A program made the position numbers and the translations under genes. Shown one piece after another: positions 46,364-56,766 of a DNA stretch of 64,000 nt; position 1 is the first letter of the stretch, and every line of letters begins with the position of its first letter. The notes below the pieces were generated by a model, which did not search any database, had not been told where the DNA came from, and worked only from the letters and a program-made list of their open reading frames with translations. This DNA is from Pedosphaera sp. (GTDB taxonomy: Bacteria; Verrucomicrobiota; Verrucomicrobiia; Limisphaerales; AAA164-E04), in NCBI GenBank assembly GCA_002690655.1, contig NZFL01000028.1, positions 89,517 through 153,516 on the forward strand. The letters are read 5' to 3'.

Positions 46364-46666
46364 ACAGTGAATATTTTGAGGAGATCACATCAAAGAGCTG
46401 AATCATGGAAGGAAGCGTCTTTTCTTGACTCGCTGAAGAAGGGTGATTGTTACCATTCATGGTAAAACGGCTGGCTCTGCATCCTTTGTGAATTGGATGT
46501 CTTTCAAAGCGTTACTTCGTCAGCCAGACGAGGTGCTTCAAACAACTGCGGGGTGCCATTCGAGCATTCCCCAGAATTACAGTGGTTTTTCTTTCCTGCG
46601 TGATCCCATCGACCATGAACATGAAAAGTTCGACATCTGAGCTTACTGCCCGGCAAAGCAATCAAC
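46364..46666. other. Short convergent intergenic stretch
   Basis: These 303 bases lie between the ends of the unknown secreted protein gene (plus) and the aminotransferase gene (minus). Open frames of 65-73 codons on either strand have no recognisable character. No hairpin with a T-run was found. Confidence 0.4.
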
Positions 46667-48073
46667 TCATTTGCCTGCGGACAGTGTCTTGTCCACCAAG
46701 TCCAAAGCTTCATCAATCGCTTCACAAAACCAGTCCATTTCAGATTCAGTAACTATCAGGGGAGGCACGACCCAGATACCAAATTTATCCGATGGAACAT
46801 AGACGTTCTTTTCCCTGAACAAAAAATCGGAGATATCTTTTATGATCGTGCGCGTGTATTTTTCCGTGGTTTTTCTGAGAGGCGTCTTTGAATCGTGGTC
46901 AGCTACCAATTCCATGGTGTAGAACAATCCCACACCACGGACATCTCCAACGCATGGGTGGTTGGCAGCGATCGACCGTAACTTGGATTCCAGATAGGCT
47001 CCTTTGCTTGCGACTTCTTGAAGCAATCCGTCGTCCACAAGCACTTCCAATGCAGCCAGAGCGCCCGCACAGCCAAGGGCATGGCCCGAATAACTCTGAC
47101 CATGACCAAAAATATTATTTTCAAAGGACGCCGATACTTTCTCTGAAAAAATGGCAGCTGTCAGCGGGCAATAAGCTCCCAGTGCCTTGCCGAGAATGAT
47201 AATATCCGGCTCTACTCCGTCATGCTCTATGGCGAGTAATTTCCCAGTGCGCCCCATACCTGACATCGTTTCATCAACGATCATCAGCAAACCCCATCGG
47301 TCACAAATTTCCCGGACCCCCTTGAGATAACCTGGTGGTGGCGGAATGATACCATTGCTACCAACAACTGGCTCCACAATCACAGCGGCTACTTTATTGG
47401 AACCACCCTCGTTCTCGATCATGTATTCGATGTAACCAAGGTTCTCGTCCACAAAATTTTCAGGTGACCCAAATGGTGGGCGAAAAGCGTTGGCTTCAGG
47501 GGCAAAAACGACCCCAGGAACCGTCAATGGCTCCTGGAACCAGCGTCTTGGATCGCCACTGACAGAGGAAGCCCCCGACGTAGAACCATGCCAGGATTTA
47601 TACCTTGAAATGATTTTATAGGGATACGGGTATTGACCAGGAGCATCGGCTTTTTGAAGCCCTCCCTCCTGAAACATCTGATTGTATTGATACAATCTCG
47701 CTCCCTTGATGGCAGCCTCGACCGCAGCGGCTCCGCTCTGGGCAAAATAAACACGTTTATTAGGGGATCCTGGCGTGAGTTCTGCCAGTCGGCGAGCTAA
47801 TTTACCTGTGGGCTCTGCCGCAAAATCATCGGTGACATAAATCACCTGATCCATTTGAGATTTGAGGGCAGCAATGACTTTCGGATGGTTGAATCCTAAA
47901 TTGATGCATTCATGAGCACTTCTGAGATCAAAAATCTTCTTTCCATCGGTGGTATGGATCCAGCAGCCTTCTGTTCTGGATACTGGAATCGGATCGTAAC
48001 CAGCCTGCGGGGACCAGCATTGCATCATATGCTGGCCCTGCCACTGCGCAAATTCTGTCATATGTGGCGACAC
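46667..48073 (-). CDS. Class-III PLP-dependent aminotransferase
   Basis: This 468-residue enzyme is a fold-type I, class-III (omega) aminotransferase. The PLP lysine lies in IIILGKALGAY, and the cofactor-holding aspartate in MIVDETMSGMGRTG. The phosphate-binding region is YFAQSGAAAVEAAIK and the tail of the large domain is GDVRGVGLFYTMEL. The N-terminus, QCWSPQAGYDPIPV with GCWIHTTDGKKIFDL, resembles taurine/pyruvate-type and related omega-aminotransferases, but substrate cannot be assigned. It is 34 bases downstream of trpB on the same strand and probably co-transcribed. Confidence 0.88.
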   Translation of the reverse strand: MSPHMTEFAQWQGQHMMQCWSPQAGYDPIPVSRTEGCWIHTTDGKKIFDLRSAHECINLGFNHPKVIAALKSQMDQVIYVTDDFAAEPTGKLARRLAELTPGSPNKRVYFAQSGAAAVEAAIKGARLYQYNQMFQEGGLQKADAPGQYPYPYKIISRYKSWHGSTSGASSVSGDPRRWFQEPLTVPGVVFAPEANAFRPPFGSPENFVDENLGYIEYMIENEGGSNKVAAVIVEPVVGSNGIIPPPPGYLKGVREICDRWGLLMIVDETMSGMGRTGKLLAIEHDGVEPDIIILGKALGAYCPLTAAIFSEKVSASFENNIFGHGQSYSGHALGCAGALAALEVLVDDGLLQEVASKGAYLESKLRSIAANHPCVGDVRGVGLFYTMELVADHDSKTPLRKTTEKYTRTIIKDISDFLFREKNVYVPSDKFGIWVVPPLIVTESEMDWFCEAIDEALDLVDKTLSAGK

Positions 48074-48107
48074 CCTACAGGGTCAAAAGTTGGGATCAAA
48101 CAACATT

Positions 48108-49340
48108 CTAGTGATTCATCTTCAAGCGGTCGGCCACTTGCTGAACGTCTTTATCTCCTCGCCCGGAAAGGTTGATGATAATGATCTTGTCTTTCGACAT
48201 GCTCGGAGCTTTTTCAATGACCGCTGCAACAGCATGGCTGGATTCCAAAGCGGGAATGATCCCCTCCAATTGTGCCAGCTTCATGAAAGCTTCCAGTGCT
48301 TTGTCATCGGTGGCAAATCCATAATCCACTCGACCGTGATCTTTGAGCCAGGCATGTTCGGGACCGACGGCTGCGTAATCCAGTCCAGCTGACACACTCT
48401 GCGTCAATTGAATCTGCCCTTCCTCATCCTGCAAAATATAGGATCGCGTACCCTGCAGCACCCCGAGAGAGCCTCCTTGAAACCGTGCTGCATGCTTCTC
48501 AGGTTCGATTCCCTCGCCCCCGGCCTCGATCCCCAGCATCTGCACACTCTTGTCCTGGAGAAATGGATAAAAGAGTCCAATGGAGTTACTGCCTCCACCG
48601 ACACAGGCAACCAGAAGGTCGGGCAAACGGGATTCCTGTGCCAGAACCTGTTCACGCGCCTCATCACCGATGATACGCTGAAAGTTCCTCACCATGAATG
48701 GATAAGGATGAGCGCCATAAGCCGTCCCAAGAATGTAATGCGTGTCCCGCACGTTGGTGACCCAATCGCGCATGGCTTCATTCACCGCTTCTTTCAAAGT
48801 CCTCTGACCGGCCTTCACGGGGCGAACCTCCGCACCGAGCATACGCATGCGATAGGCGTTGAGAGACTGGCGTTCGCAATCCACTTCCCCCATGTAGATC
48901 ACACATTCCATTCCAAACATGGCAGCAACGGTTGCCGTAGCTACGCCGTGCTGACCTGCGCCTGTTTCGGCAATAATGCGTGTTTTCCCCATGCGCTTGG
49001 CCAACAGAATCTGGCCCATGGAGTTATTGATCTTGTGGGCTCCGGTATGGAGCAGGTCCTCGCGCTTGAGATAAATCTTTGCCCCACCAAGTTCTTTGGT
49101 CAGTCGTTCTGCAAAATAAAGAGGTGTAGGGCGTCCAACGAATTCTTTGAGGTAATAGCTCAGCTCTTTCTGGAATTCCGGATCCTTCTGAGCCCTGAAA
49201 TACTCTTCCTCAAGTTCCTTGAGAGGATGCATCAAGGTTTCCGGCACGTAACGTCCACCATAAGGACCAAAATGCCCTTTCAAATCCGGCTGATTTAAAT
49301 CAAGAGTTTCAGGCTCCTTGGCTGCTGCTTCCATGTTCAA
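48108..49340 (-). CDS. trpB: Tryptophan synthase beta chain
   Basis: TrpB joins indole to serine to make tryptophan, normally in a complex with TrpA. The 410-residue length is typical of the TrpB1 type. The N-terminal [15 protein letters not shown], the PLP lysine in [13 protein letters not shown], the active-site [18 protein letters not shown] motif (here [14 protein letters not shown]) and the phosphate-binding [12 protein letters not shown] are all present. Start is [10 protein letters not shown] at 49340, or six bases later. trpA is not next to it; a class-III aminotransferase follows instead. The ETGAGQHG variant keeps the key residues and should be active. Confidence 0.96.
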   Translation of the reverse strand: MNMEAAAKEPETLDLNQPDLKGHFGPYGGRYVPETLMHPLKELEEEYFRAQKDPEFQKELSYYLKEFVGRPTPLYFAERLTKELGGAKIYLKREDLLHTGAHKINNSMGQILLAKRMGKTRIIAETGAGQHGVATATVAAMFGMECVIYMGEVDCERQSLNAYRMRMLGAEVRPVKAGQRTLKEAVNEAMRDWVTNVRDTHYILGTAYGAHPYPFMVRNFQRIIGDEAREQVLAQESRLPDLLVACVGGGSNSIGLFYPFLQDKSVQMLGIEAGGEGIEPEKHAARFQGGSLGVLQGTRSYILQDEEGQIQLTQSVSAGLDYAAVGPEHAWLKDHGRVDYGFATDDKALEAFMKLAQLEGIIPALESSHAVAAVIEKAPSMSKDKIIIINLSGRGDKDVQQVADRLKMNH

Positions 49341-49512
49341 TTGCTTTTGATACTAGATAAATTTAAGTGAGCACTCTTTTGTAAGAGAACAATTATACTC
49401 TAGCTCGAAATTGGTCGAAAGGAAATGAATTTCATATATTTGCCCCACCCAGCAGAGCGATTTTTCTCCCGTAACAGTACATCGCTCAGCCAAAAAACCC
49501 TTTCGCGCACTT

Positions 49513-50895
49513 TCAATAGCTCAAACGTACCTGCCTTTGATCTGCTGGATACCAGGATTGGATATACCCTCCCAGCTGTCGAACGACATTCGGATTCTGA
49601 GCAGCAAGGTTATTCTTTTCGAACGGATCATTCAGCAAATCAAAGAGCTGCGGACGCTTTTCGGTCCTTGGATGTGTAGTCTGATATCTGTTGACTTCGC
49701 CATCATAGGTCAGGAGCAATTTCCACCTGCCTTCAATCGCCCAACGATAAAGCAGCGACGCTTGAGGGTTCTTGATATCGGCGATATCATGTGAAAATCC
49801 TTCCCCAAGAATATGACTGCGTTCAATTTCGCTTCCTTCCTGCATGTATGAAAGCAGATTTATGCCGGGCAGTCCCTCCGGAATTCTGGCACCTGCAGCA
49901 GCCAAAATGGTCGGAAAAATGTCAATACTGCTTACAAGCTCGGGACGATCAGAAGCTTCAAGCTTGCCTGGCATTTGAAACATGATCGGCGTGCGAATGC
50001 CTCCTTCATAGGGCGTCTGCTTGGATCGAGGAGCATACTTTCCTTTGTCAGGGTCCTGAATCCACCCGTTATCTGTCACATAAACGACCATTGTGTTGTC
50101 TCTGACACCCGCTTTATCGATCATCCCAAGGAGCTCGCCGCAGGTTTCATCAAACCACTCGCACATGGCGTAGTAGCGGGCAATATGTGGGGAATCGGTC
50201 TTGCTCTTGTATTTGTCGAACAGTCTTTGAGGTGGATTATGCGGTGTGTGGGGCAAGAAAGGGGCGTACCAGAGGAAGAAAGGTTCGTCCTGAGCAACCG
50301 CAGTTTCGACAAACTCCTGTATCGGTCTCAATCCCTCTCTTCCGATTTTGAGTCCATCATCGCCATGCCTGCCGCCAGGTTGTGGAAATCCTCGGGTCAT
50401 CCCATGGGTAAACCCTCCGTGTTTGTGGTTCCCCTCCCACCATTTTCCACTTTGGTGCGAGAGATAGCCTTGTTCCGCAAGGAGCTCAGGCAAGGTTTCA
50501 AATTGATCAATGTAGGAAATCAAGGTCGCCCTCCGCTCTTGATACAAAGCTGAATCGCGCTTTGCATATTTGGGCGAGGGATCGTTCCCCGTGACCCCAT
50601 GACGATGTGCGTAATGACCGGTCACCAAGGTCATCAGGGAGGGGCGACACAGGGCGGTCGGAACATAAGCACGCTTGAAGAGCACACTCTGTTTGGAAAG
50701 CTTGTCCAAATGAGGGGTTTGAATCATCCGATGCCCCATGAACCCATAATCTGTCCAGGCCTGATCATCTGATATGATGAACACGATATTGGGCTTATCC
50801 GCGGCGTGGGCGGCAATGCAGGAGAGCAACAGAGCGCACAGGGCCACTAACGAGCCCAACGACCTGTTCATGGTGTTGAAATGTGTGGGTTGCAT
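49513..50895 (-). CDS. Secreted sulfatase with atypical active-site motif
   Basis: This 460-residue exported protein belongs to the type-I sulfatase family. The signal is MNRSLGSLVALCALLLSCIAAHA (an alternative start is 50871). The metal site IISDDQ and the C-terminal domain with GGIRTPIMFQMPG, SSIDIFPTILAAAG and LFDLLNDPFEKNNLA are intact. The active-site segment reads TALCRPSLMTLVTGHYAHRHG, with the cysteine at residue 83. The usual formylglycine motif is C-x-P-x-R; here the arginine is leucine. I recall that CRPSL versions are common in PVC sulfatases, so it may be a natural subgroup, but conversion to formylglycine is not assured. It diverges from the FAD oxidoreductase gene by about 105 bases. 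Confidence 0.88.
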   Translation of the reverse strand: MQPTHFNTMNRSLGSLVALCALLLSCIAAHAADKPNIVFIISDDQAWTDYGFMGHRMIQTPHLDKLSKQSVLFKRAYVPTALCRPSLMTLVTGHYAHRHGVTGNDPSPKYAKRDSALYQERRATLISYIDQFETLPELLAEQGYLSHQSGKWWEGNHKHGGFTHGMTRGFPQPGGRHGDDGLKIGREGLRPIQEFVETAVAQDEPFFLWYAPFLPHTPHNPPQRLFDKYKSKTDSPHIARYYAMCEWFDETCGELLGMIDKAGVRDNTMVVYVTDNGWIQDPDKGKYAPRSKQTPYEGGIRTPIMFQMPGKLEASDRPELVSSIDIFPTILAAAGARIPEGLPGINLLSYMQEGSEIERSHILGEGFSHDIADIKNPQASLLYRWAIEGRWKLLLTYDGEVNRYQTTHPRTEKRPQLFDLLNDPFEKNNLAAQNPNVVRQLGGYIQSWYPADQRQVRLSY

Positions 50896-51000
50896 ATGGA
50901 GATTTTAACCAACCCATTGAGGAATGCCAATGGCTTAATCCACCTACTTTTTGATCTGGAAAATCTGCCGTGAACCATTATGGTAGATAGTATATCCCTT

Positions 51001-53079
51001 ATGAAATTTTCAGCCATCTTTCTGCCGACGATCGTGCTATCAGCGTCCCTGTGGGCCAAGAAGCCTGTTTACGATTTGGTTGTTTATGGTGGAACGAGTG
51101 GTGCGGTCGCAGCAGCTGTCCAGGCCAGGCACATGGGGAAGTCGGTCGTAATCGTCTCCCCTGACACGCATCTTGGCGGCTTGAGCAGTGGAGGCCTAGG
51201 CTGGACTGACACAGGAAACAAAGGGGTCATCGGCGGAGTCAGCCGTGAATTTTATCATCGTGTCTGGTGTCATTATCAAAGGAGTGATGCGTGGCGCTGG
51301 CAGCGAAAAACCGAGTATGGCAACAAGGGGCAGGGCACCAAGGCCATCGATGGTGAACAAAGGACCATGTGGATTTTCGAGCCCCACGTTGCCGAATCAG
51401 TTTTTGACGCATGGGTAAAGGAATTGAATATACGGGTTCATCGTGACGAATGGCTGGATCGCAATCCTGAAACCGGGATTACCAAAAAGGGAGCACGCAT
51501 ACACTCCATTCGAATGCTTTCAGGAAAAACGTTTGAAGGTCGTATGTTCATCGACGCCACGTACGAGGGAGATCTGATGGCAACCGCGGGCGTGGATTAT
51601 CACGTGGGTCGTGAAAGCAAGGATTACTACGGGGAACAGTGGAATGGTATTCAAACAGGAGTCCTGCATCACCGACACCACTTCGGTGCGGTATCCAAAC
51701 CCATCAGTCCATACCGCATTCCGGGCGATCCGGACAGCGGAGTGTTACCAGGCATTTCCACCGCTGCACCAGGCGTGCATGGCGCGGGGGACAAGCGCAT
51801 CCAGGCCTATTGCTTTCGTATGTGCCTCACCAATCATCCAGAGAATCGCATCCCTTTTGAAAAACCAGAGGGATACGATTCAGATCAATATGAATTATTA
51901 CTGCGCATCTTCGATGCAGGATGGCGCGAGACCTTTCGCAAGTTCGACCCCATTCCAAACCGTAAAACCGACACCAACAACCATGGCCCTTTCAGCACGG
52001 ATCATATTGGTTTCAACTATGCTTATCCGGAGGGCAGTTACGAAGAGCGCAAGGCAATCATTCAAGAGCATGCAAACTACCAGAAGGGTTTGATGTATTG
52101 CATCGCAAATGACCCACGGGTGCCTGAGGAGGTGCGTAACAAAATGGCATCGTTCGGACTTTCCAAAGATGAGTTCACCGATAATGGAGGCTGGCCTCAT
52201 CAGATTTATGTGCGCGAATCAAGGCGCATGATCGGTTCCCATGTGATGACCGAAAATGAACTCCTGAAACGCCGCCCCACCCCGCAATCTGTCGGCATGG
52301 GTTCCTATGCGATGGACAGCCATAATGTTCAACGCTACATCACGCCTGAAGGCTTTACTCAAAATGAAGGTGACATCGGAGTCTCAACGCGAGGCCCTTA
52401 CGAAATCTCCTATGGATCGCTCACCCCAAAAAAGGAACAGTGTGAAAATCTTCTGGTGCCTGTATGTGTTTCAAGCTCACACATCGCGTTCGGTTCCATT
52501 CGAATGGAACCTGTTTTCATGATACTTGGACAGTCTGCGGCTACCGCCGCCATGATGTGTCTCGACTCGGGTGGGCTCGCCGTCCAGGACCTCCCTTACA
52601 AGCAACTCCGCTCGCGACTCCTTGAAGACGGGCAAGTGCTGGCGATGGCATCACAAATCCAATCCTCACCCAGCACCTTGAAAGGAGTCGTCGTGGATGA
52701 TCTGCAAGCACGTCACAGCAGTGGATGGAAGTCCAGCCGGGCCATTCATCCCTTTCACGAACTTGGTTATCAACACGATGGCAACAGTGGCAATGGACGT
52801 TATTGGGCGCAGTTCAAAACGGCATTATCACCGGGCGTCCATGAAGTTCGAATGACCTATACCGCGAACCCGAACAGGGCGACCAATGTCCCAGTTGAAA
52901 TCCACCACCGATTCGGCATTGCCCGCATCAGGGTCAACCAGCAAGAAACACCTGCTATCGATGGATTTGCAAGCTCTCTGGGTTCGTATGAATTCAACGA
53001 ATCGGGAATGGTAGTGATAGGCAATGAAGGCACAGACGGGCACGTGATTATCGATGCCGTCCAATGGATCAGGAAATGA
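51001..53079 (+). CDS. Secreted FAD-dependent oxidoreductase with C-terminal golvesin-like domain
   Basis: This 692-residue exported protein has a signal peptide (MKFSAIFLPTIVLSASLWA) and a FAD-binding Rossmann fold: YDLVVYGGTSGAVAAAVQARHMG, with SPDTHLGGLSSGGLGWTDTG as the FAD_oxidored family signature. A second active-site region is SYGSLTPKKEQCENLLVPVCVS. The C-terminal 130 residues form a golvesin/xanthan lyase-type beta domain, starting at GVVVDDLQARHSSGWKSS and ending with GHVIIDAVQWI. The frame opens at 50980, but MKFSAIF at 51001 gives a normal signal. The substrate is unknown. It is divergent from the sulfatase, so both may respond to the same sulfated polysaccharide, which is inference. 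Confidence 0.87.
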   Translation: MKFSAIFLPTIVLSASLWAKKPVYDLVVYGGTSGAVAAAVQARHMGKSVVIVSPDTHLGGLSSGGLGWTDTGNKGVIGGVSREFYHRVWCHYQRSDAWRWQRKTEYGNKGQGTKAIDGEQRTMWIFEPHVAESVFDAWVKELNIRVHRDEWLDRNPETGITKKGARIHSIRMLSGKTFEGRMFIDATYEGDLMATAGVDYHVGRESKDYYGEQWNGIQTGVLHHRHHFGAVSKPISPYRIPGDPDSGVLPGISTAAPGVHGAGDKRIQAYCFRMCLTNHPENRIPFEKPEGYDSDQYELLLRIFDAGWRETFRKFDPIPNRKTDTNNHGPFSTDHIGFNYAYPEGSYEERKAIIQEHANYQKGLMYCIANDPRVPEEVRNKMASFGLSKDEFTDNGGWPHQIYVRESRRMIGSHVMTENELLKRRPTPQSVGMGSYAMDSHNVQRYITPEGFTQNEGDIGVSTRGPYEISYGSLTPKKEQCENLLVPVCVSSSHIAFGSIRMEPVFMILGQSAATAAMMCLDSGGLAVQDLPYKQLRSRLLEDGQVLAMASQIQSSPSTLKGVVVDDLQARHSSGWKSSRAIHPFHELGYQHDGNSGNGRYWAQFKTALSPGVHEVRMTYTANPNRATNVPVEIHHRFGIARIRVNQQETPAIDGFASSLGSYEFNESGMVVIGNEGTDGHVIIDAVQWIRK

Positions 53080-53214
53080 AGCACTCGCATACAATGTCAA
53101 AGGAAGGGGTAGAGGCAAGGAGCTCAAGGAAGGCGTCGCAATTCAGGTCTCAACACATCGCTTGGCTTGTCCATTCGTTCAATCTCAGTTAGTTTGAGAT
53201 TCTTAAGCCTAGAA

Positions 53215-54075
53215 ATGAAAGTCATGATCATGAATAAAAGATGCGCTTCAAGCCTTCGCAGCAGGGCATTCACACTTATTGAACTCCTTGTAGTCATCGC
53301 CATTATCGCTATATTAGCGGGCATGCTGCTACCTGCTCTGGGCAAGGCAAAGCAAAAAGCTCACGCCATTTTCTGCATGAACAATCACAAACAGTTGACT
53401 CTGGGCTGGATCCTTTATGCTGAAGACAATGAAGGAAACCTTCCTGCCTCTTCCGGGCAAGCATACCTGAAAGGCCCCGAGTGGACCGGGGGTGGCGTAT
53501 TACGCATGCCATGCAATGGTGATGCGGACCATGACCCGAATGCTCCCGGGAGCATCAAGGAAAGCCCCCTGTGGCCTTATCTCAATGCACAGCAAGTCTT
53601 CAAATGTCCAGCCGATAAAAGTGCCTGCAAGGTGCGCGGTCAGGTCCTGCCGAGAGTCCGCAGCATGGCAATGAACATGTGGTTAAACGGCCCCGGATGG
53701 GGAACCGCTCGTGGTGAAAACGGAAAAGGCTGGCGCAAGTTTTTCAAACTTGATGCCATCACAGATCCGGGCCCTTCCAATACGTTTGTTTTTCTGGATG
53801 AACGTGAGGACAGCATCAATGACGGCACCTTTGTAGTTGCCATGGAAGGCTGGCCTGATAAGCCAAGCCTTCACAAGATGATTGATTATCCAGCCTCCTA
53901 CCACAATGCTGCCGGTGGTTTTTCCTTTGCAGACGGACATTCCGAGATCAAGAAATGGCAGGATTCTCGAACCATACCTACCTTGAAACGAGGTGGTGCC
54001 CTTGCGTTGAACGTGCCATCTCCCAACAACAGGGACGTTGCCTGGATGCAGGACCGAGCCACGCGACCGGATTAA
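53215..54075 (+). CDS. Type-IV pilin-like secreted protein (DUF1559-like)
   Basis: This 286-residue protein has the class-III prepilin signal [26 protein letters not shown]. The processing site lies before F in the segment, with the hydrophobic helix following, then [13 protein letters not shown], a phrase typical of the abundant PVC pilin-like proteins. The mature part has [42 protein letters not shown] and the end [21 protein letters not shown], all of the H-X9-DG family of secreted pseudopilins. Function is unknown but such proteins may form short fibres or pack with the type II secretion system. ATG 53215 and ATG 53230 are both possible starts; the frame extends to 53167 (TTG). Confidence 0.88.
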   Translation: MKVMIMNKRCASSLRSRAFTLIELLVVIAIIAILAGMLLPALGKAKQKAHAIFCMNNHKQLTLGWILYAEDNEGNLPASSGQAYLKGPEWTGGGVLRMPCNGDADHDPNAPGSIKESPLWPYLNAQQVFKCPADKSACKVRGQVLPRVRSMAMNMWLNGPGWGTARGENGKGWRKFFKLDAITDPGPSNTFVFLDEREDSINDGTFVVAMEGWPDKPSLHKMIDYPASYHNAAGGFSFADGHSEIKKWQDSRTIPTLKRGGALALNVPSPNNRDVAWMQDRATRPD

Positions 54076-54094
54076 AACAACATCCAAGACAATA

Positions 54095-56734
54095 ATGAGG
54101 CCCTCCTCATTCTTCAAGAGAATGGCGTTGATGTGTATTGAAAGGAGCACCTTACTTGCGCTCTTGTTTCTCTGTTACTCGTCAGGCAACTTATGCTCAG
54201 ACACGATCCTGCCATCGCATGGAGTAGAACCCTTCCTCGAACACCATTGCTACGAGTGTCATGACTCCGGTCTGGCGAAAGGCGGGTTGAACCTGAAGGA
54301 ACTCGATCGAAATGTTCACAAGCCCGAAGTTTTTGATCGCTGGGTCCTGATCCACGACCGCGTCCGCAAGGGCGAGATGCCTCCCAACAAACGCAAGCGT
54401 CCGCTCGCAAATCAGACCGAAGCCTTCATTCATACAATTTCACATTCACTCCTGCTGGAAGACCAGGAGCGTATCCGGAAACAGGGGCGCGCGTCCTTGC
54501 GACGCCTCAATCGATTTGAATATGAAAATTGCCTGAGAGAAGGCCTGAATGCCCCCTGGCTGCAAGTCGCCGATTTGTTGCCAGAGGATGGCGTTTCGCA
54601 TTTGTTCAACAAAAGTGGAGAACGACTGGATGTGTCGCACGTTCAAATGGCCAAGTATCTGGAGACTGCCATGACGGCACTGGGCACCGCACTGCAGACG
54701 GTCGCCCATCCTGAAAGGAAAAGTAAGTATTACGCGCGTGAGGAACATAGCATGCAGAGCTTCCTGCGCTACAAATTTGGGCAACGAGCAGCTACTCGAT
54801 CTGCCATTCCCTTGATCGAACACACCCCCCAACCAAATGTCATTCGCGGAATCGATCCTATCACCGTAGGTCCTGAGCAGCCAGCGATCCGCGAAAAGGA
54901 GGCAATGGGTTTTGTTTCAGGCACGTATTCTGCCACGACCAAATATGATTTCACCAGGATGCAAATCCCCGTGGATGGCATGTATCGGTTGCGGCTGAAA
55001 TCCTACACTTTTCTGGCAGGTCCCAATGGAGCCAGCGGGGGCAATGACCACGGCCTTTCCGGAGGAAGCAGAGCCTGGTGGAAACCCAGTCGTAATTACG
55101 CCTTTCCGGGGACGCGATCTGAACCCATCACATTATACGCACTTGCAGACAGCGGAGACAGCCGCTGGCTCACGACATATGATGCAACACCTGATCCAAG
55201 GATCATTGAGCGGGAGGTGATGCTCAAGGCAGGAGAGAAGCTCAGACCCGATGCAGCAAGACTGGTGCGCACTCGTCCAGGCTGGAAAGGCAACCCTCTT
55301 GCAACCCGGGCAGGCGTTCCCGGATTTGCTCTTAATTGGCTGGAACTAGAGGGACCTTTGCACGATGGCTGGCCGCCTCCCTGTTACAAGGTCTTGTTTC
55401 ACCAGCTTCCATTTGAGGTCGGTGAGGACAACCGGATCATTGTCCTTAGTGAAAATGAAGACGAGGATGCAAGGCGACTCATCCAGGCGTTTATTCAAAG
55501 GATATTTCGAAAGCAATCGCTCCCTGAAACAAGGCATGAACCCTTTCTAAAAGTTTACCAGAAGGCGCGCTCGCTAGGGGAAGATTTCACACGATCCATG
55601 CTGGCAGCCTACGCATCGGCATTATGTTCCACGGAATTCCTCTACTTGGAAGCTCACCCAGGCCCTTTGGATTCTACGAGTCTGGCTATGCGACTGTCAT
55701 TGTTTCTTTGGAACAGTCCACCTGACAGCATTTTGCGTAATGAGGAAAAGCTCACTGTTGATGCAATATTGAGAGACCAAACGGAGCGTCTGCTCAAGGA
55801 CGAAAAACTCGACCGATTTGTTAAAGCGTTCCTTGATTACTGGCTCGACCTGCGCGACCTCAAAGCCAACGCCCCCGATGCCACACTTTACCCCGATTAT
55901 TATCTGGACGATCTACTGACCGAATCATCCCTTTTGGAAACTCAGTTATTTTTCAAAGAAATCATCCAACAAAACCTCCCTGCCTCTTCCTTGATCGATT
56001 CCAATTTCACATTCGTCAATGAGCGCCTTGCAGCACATTATGGTTTGAGTGGCAGGCAGACGGTTCATCTGGCCAAGGTCACTTTACCCAAAAGCTCGAA
56101 CCGAGGGGGTCTACTTACTCAGGCGAGCCTGCTTCGCTTGACCGCCAATGGTACGACCACCTCCCCGGTCGTGCGCGGAGCCTGGTTTAGCGAACGCTTA
56201 CTGGGGCTCAACATCCCACCACCACCCTCGAACGTGGAAGGGATCGAGCCGGACATACGGGGAGCAAAGACAATTCGGGAACAAATCGAAAAGCATCGCA
56301 ACATCACCTCATGCAACGCATGTCACCAGCACTTTGACCCTGTGGGATTGGCATTGGAAAGCTATGATATCGCGGGCGGATATCGTCACCGCTACCGTGC
56401 TGTCGGAGATCTGGGAGAGCCTGTGAAAGGTTTCGGTAAAAATGGACATGCATTCCAGTTCCGGCTTGCTAAGAATGCTGAAAGCGGAGGTCATATGGCC
56501 GACGACACTCCCTTTGAAGATATACAAGACATGAAGGCTATCTTGCTTAAAAACCCTCGACAAATCGCGAGAAACATTCTGAGCCAATGGATTGTTTATG
56601 CCACCGGGGCTCCGGTTTCCTTTGCGGATCGCAAGGAAGTCGAATCCATGCTTGATCAATGCATGCCCGAAAACTATGGCCTCAAAAGCCTCCTGCATGC
56701 ACTGGTTCAGTCTTCCTTGTTTCGTAAAAAATAA
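54095..56734 (+). CDS. DUF1592/DUF1588/DUF1595 'planctomycete cytochrome' protein
   Basis: This protein of about 879 residues is exported (signal around residues 10-32, STLLALLFLCYSSG). The N-terminal cytochrome-like domain has CYECH (residue 52) followed by SGLAKGGLNL. The usual module order of the family follows: DUF1587 (RRLNRFEYENCLREGL), DUF1595, DUF1592 (LDSTSLAMRLSLFLWNSPPD), DUF1588 (NRGGLLTQASLLRLTANGTTTSPVVRGAW with CNACHQHFDPVGLALESYD) and DUF1585 at the end. Two CXXCH sites suggest haem binding. Function is unknown. It begins 20 bases after the pilin-like gene stop and is probably in one operon with it. Confidence 0.88.
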   Translation: MRPSSFFKRMALMCIERSTLLALLFLCYSSGNLCSDTILPSHGVEPFLEHHCYECHDSGLAKGGLNLKELDRNVHKPEVFDRWVLIHDRVRKGEMPPNKRKRPLANQTEAFIHTISHSLLLEDQERIRKQGRASLRRLNRFEYENCLREGLNAPWLQVADLLPEDGVSHLFNKSGERLDVSHVQMAKYLETAMTALGTALQTVAHPERKSKYYAREEHSMQSFLRYKFGQRAATRSAIPLIEHTPQPNVIRGIDPITVGPEQPAIREKEAMGFVSGTYSATTKYDFTRMQIPVDGMYRLRLKSYTFLAGPNGASGGNDHGLSGGSRAWWKPSRNYAFPGTRSEPITLYALADSGDSRWLTTYDATPDPRIIEREVMLKAGEKLRPDAARLVRTRPGWKGNPLATRAGVPGFALNWLELEGPLHDGWPPPCYKVLFHQLPFEVGEDNRIIVLSENEDEDARRLIQAFIQRIFRKQSLPETRHEPFLKVYQKARSLGEDFTRSMLAAYASALCSTEFLYLEAHPGPLDSTSLAMRLSLFLWNSPPDSILRNEEKLTVDAILRDQTERLLKDEKLDRFVKAFLDYWLDLRDLKANAPDATLYPDYYLDDLLTESSLLETQLFFKEIIQQNLPASSLIDSNFTFVNERLAAHYGLSGRQTVHLAKVTLPKSSNRGGLLTQASLLRLTANGTTTSPVVRGAWFSERLLGLNIPPPPSNVEGIEPDIRGAKTIREQIEKHRNITSCNACHQHFDPVGLALESYDIAGGYRHRYRAVGDLGEPVKGFGKNGHAFQFRLAKNAESGGHMADDTPFEDIQDMKAILLKNPRQIARNILSQWIVYATGAPVSFADRKEVESMLDQCMPENYGLKSLLHALVQSSLFRKK

Positions 56735-56766
56735 GTAATCCCCTCGTCCTTGAACAGTGCCTTGGA

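Noticed and set aside
48500..48530. GGTTCGATTCC-like bases resembling a tRNA T-arm
   Set aside because: They lie inside the trpB coding region and no cloverleaf can be drawn around them.
48408..49298. Plus-strand open frame of 296 codons opposite trpB
   Set aside because: The trpB reading on the minus strand has every family motif; the opposite frame is an artefact of codon bias.
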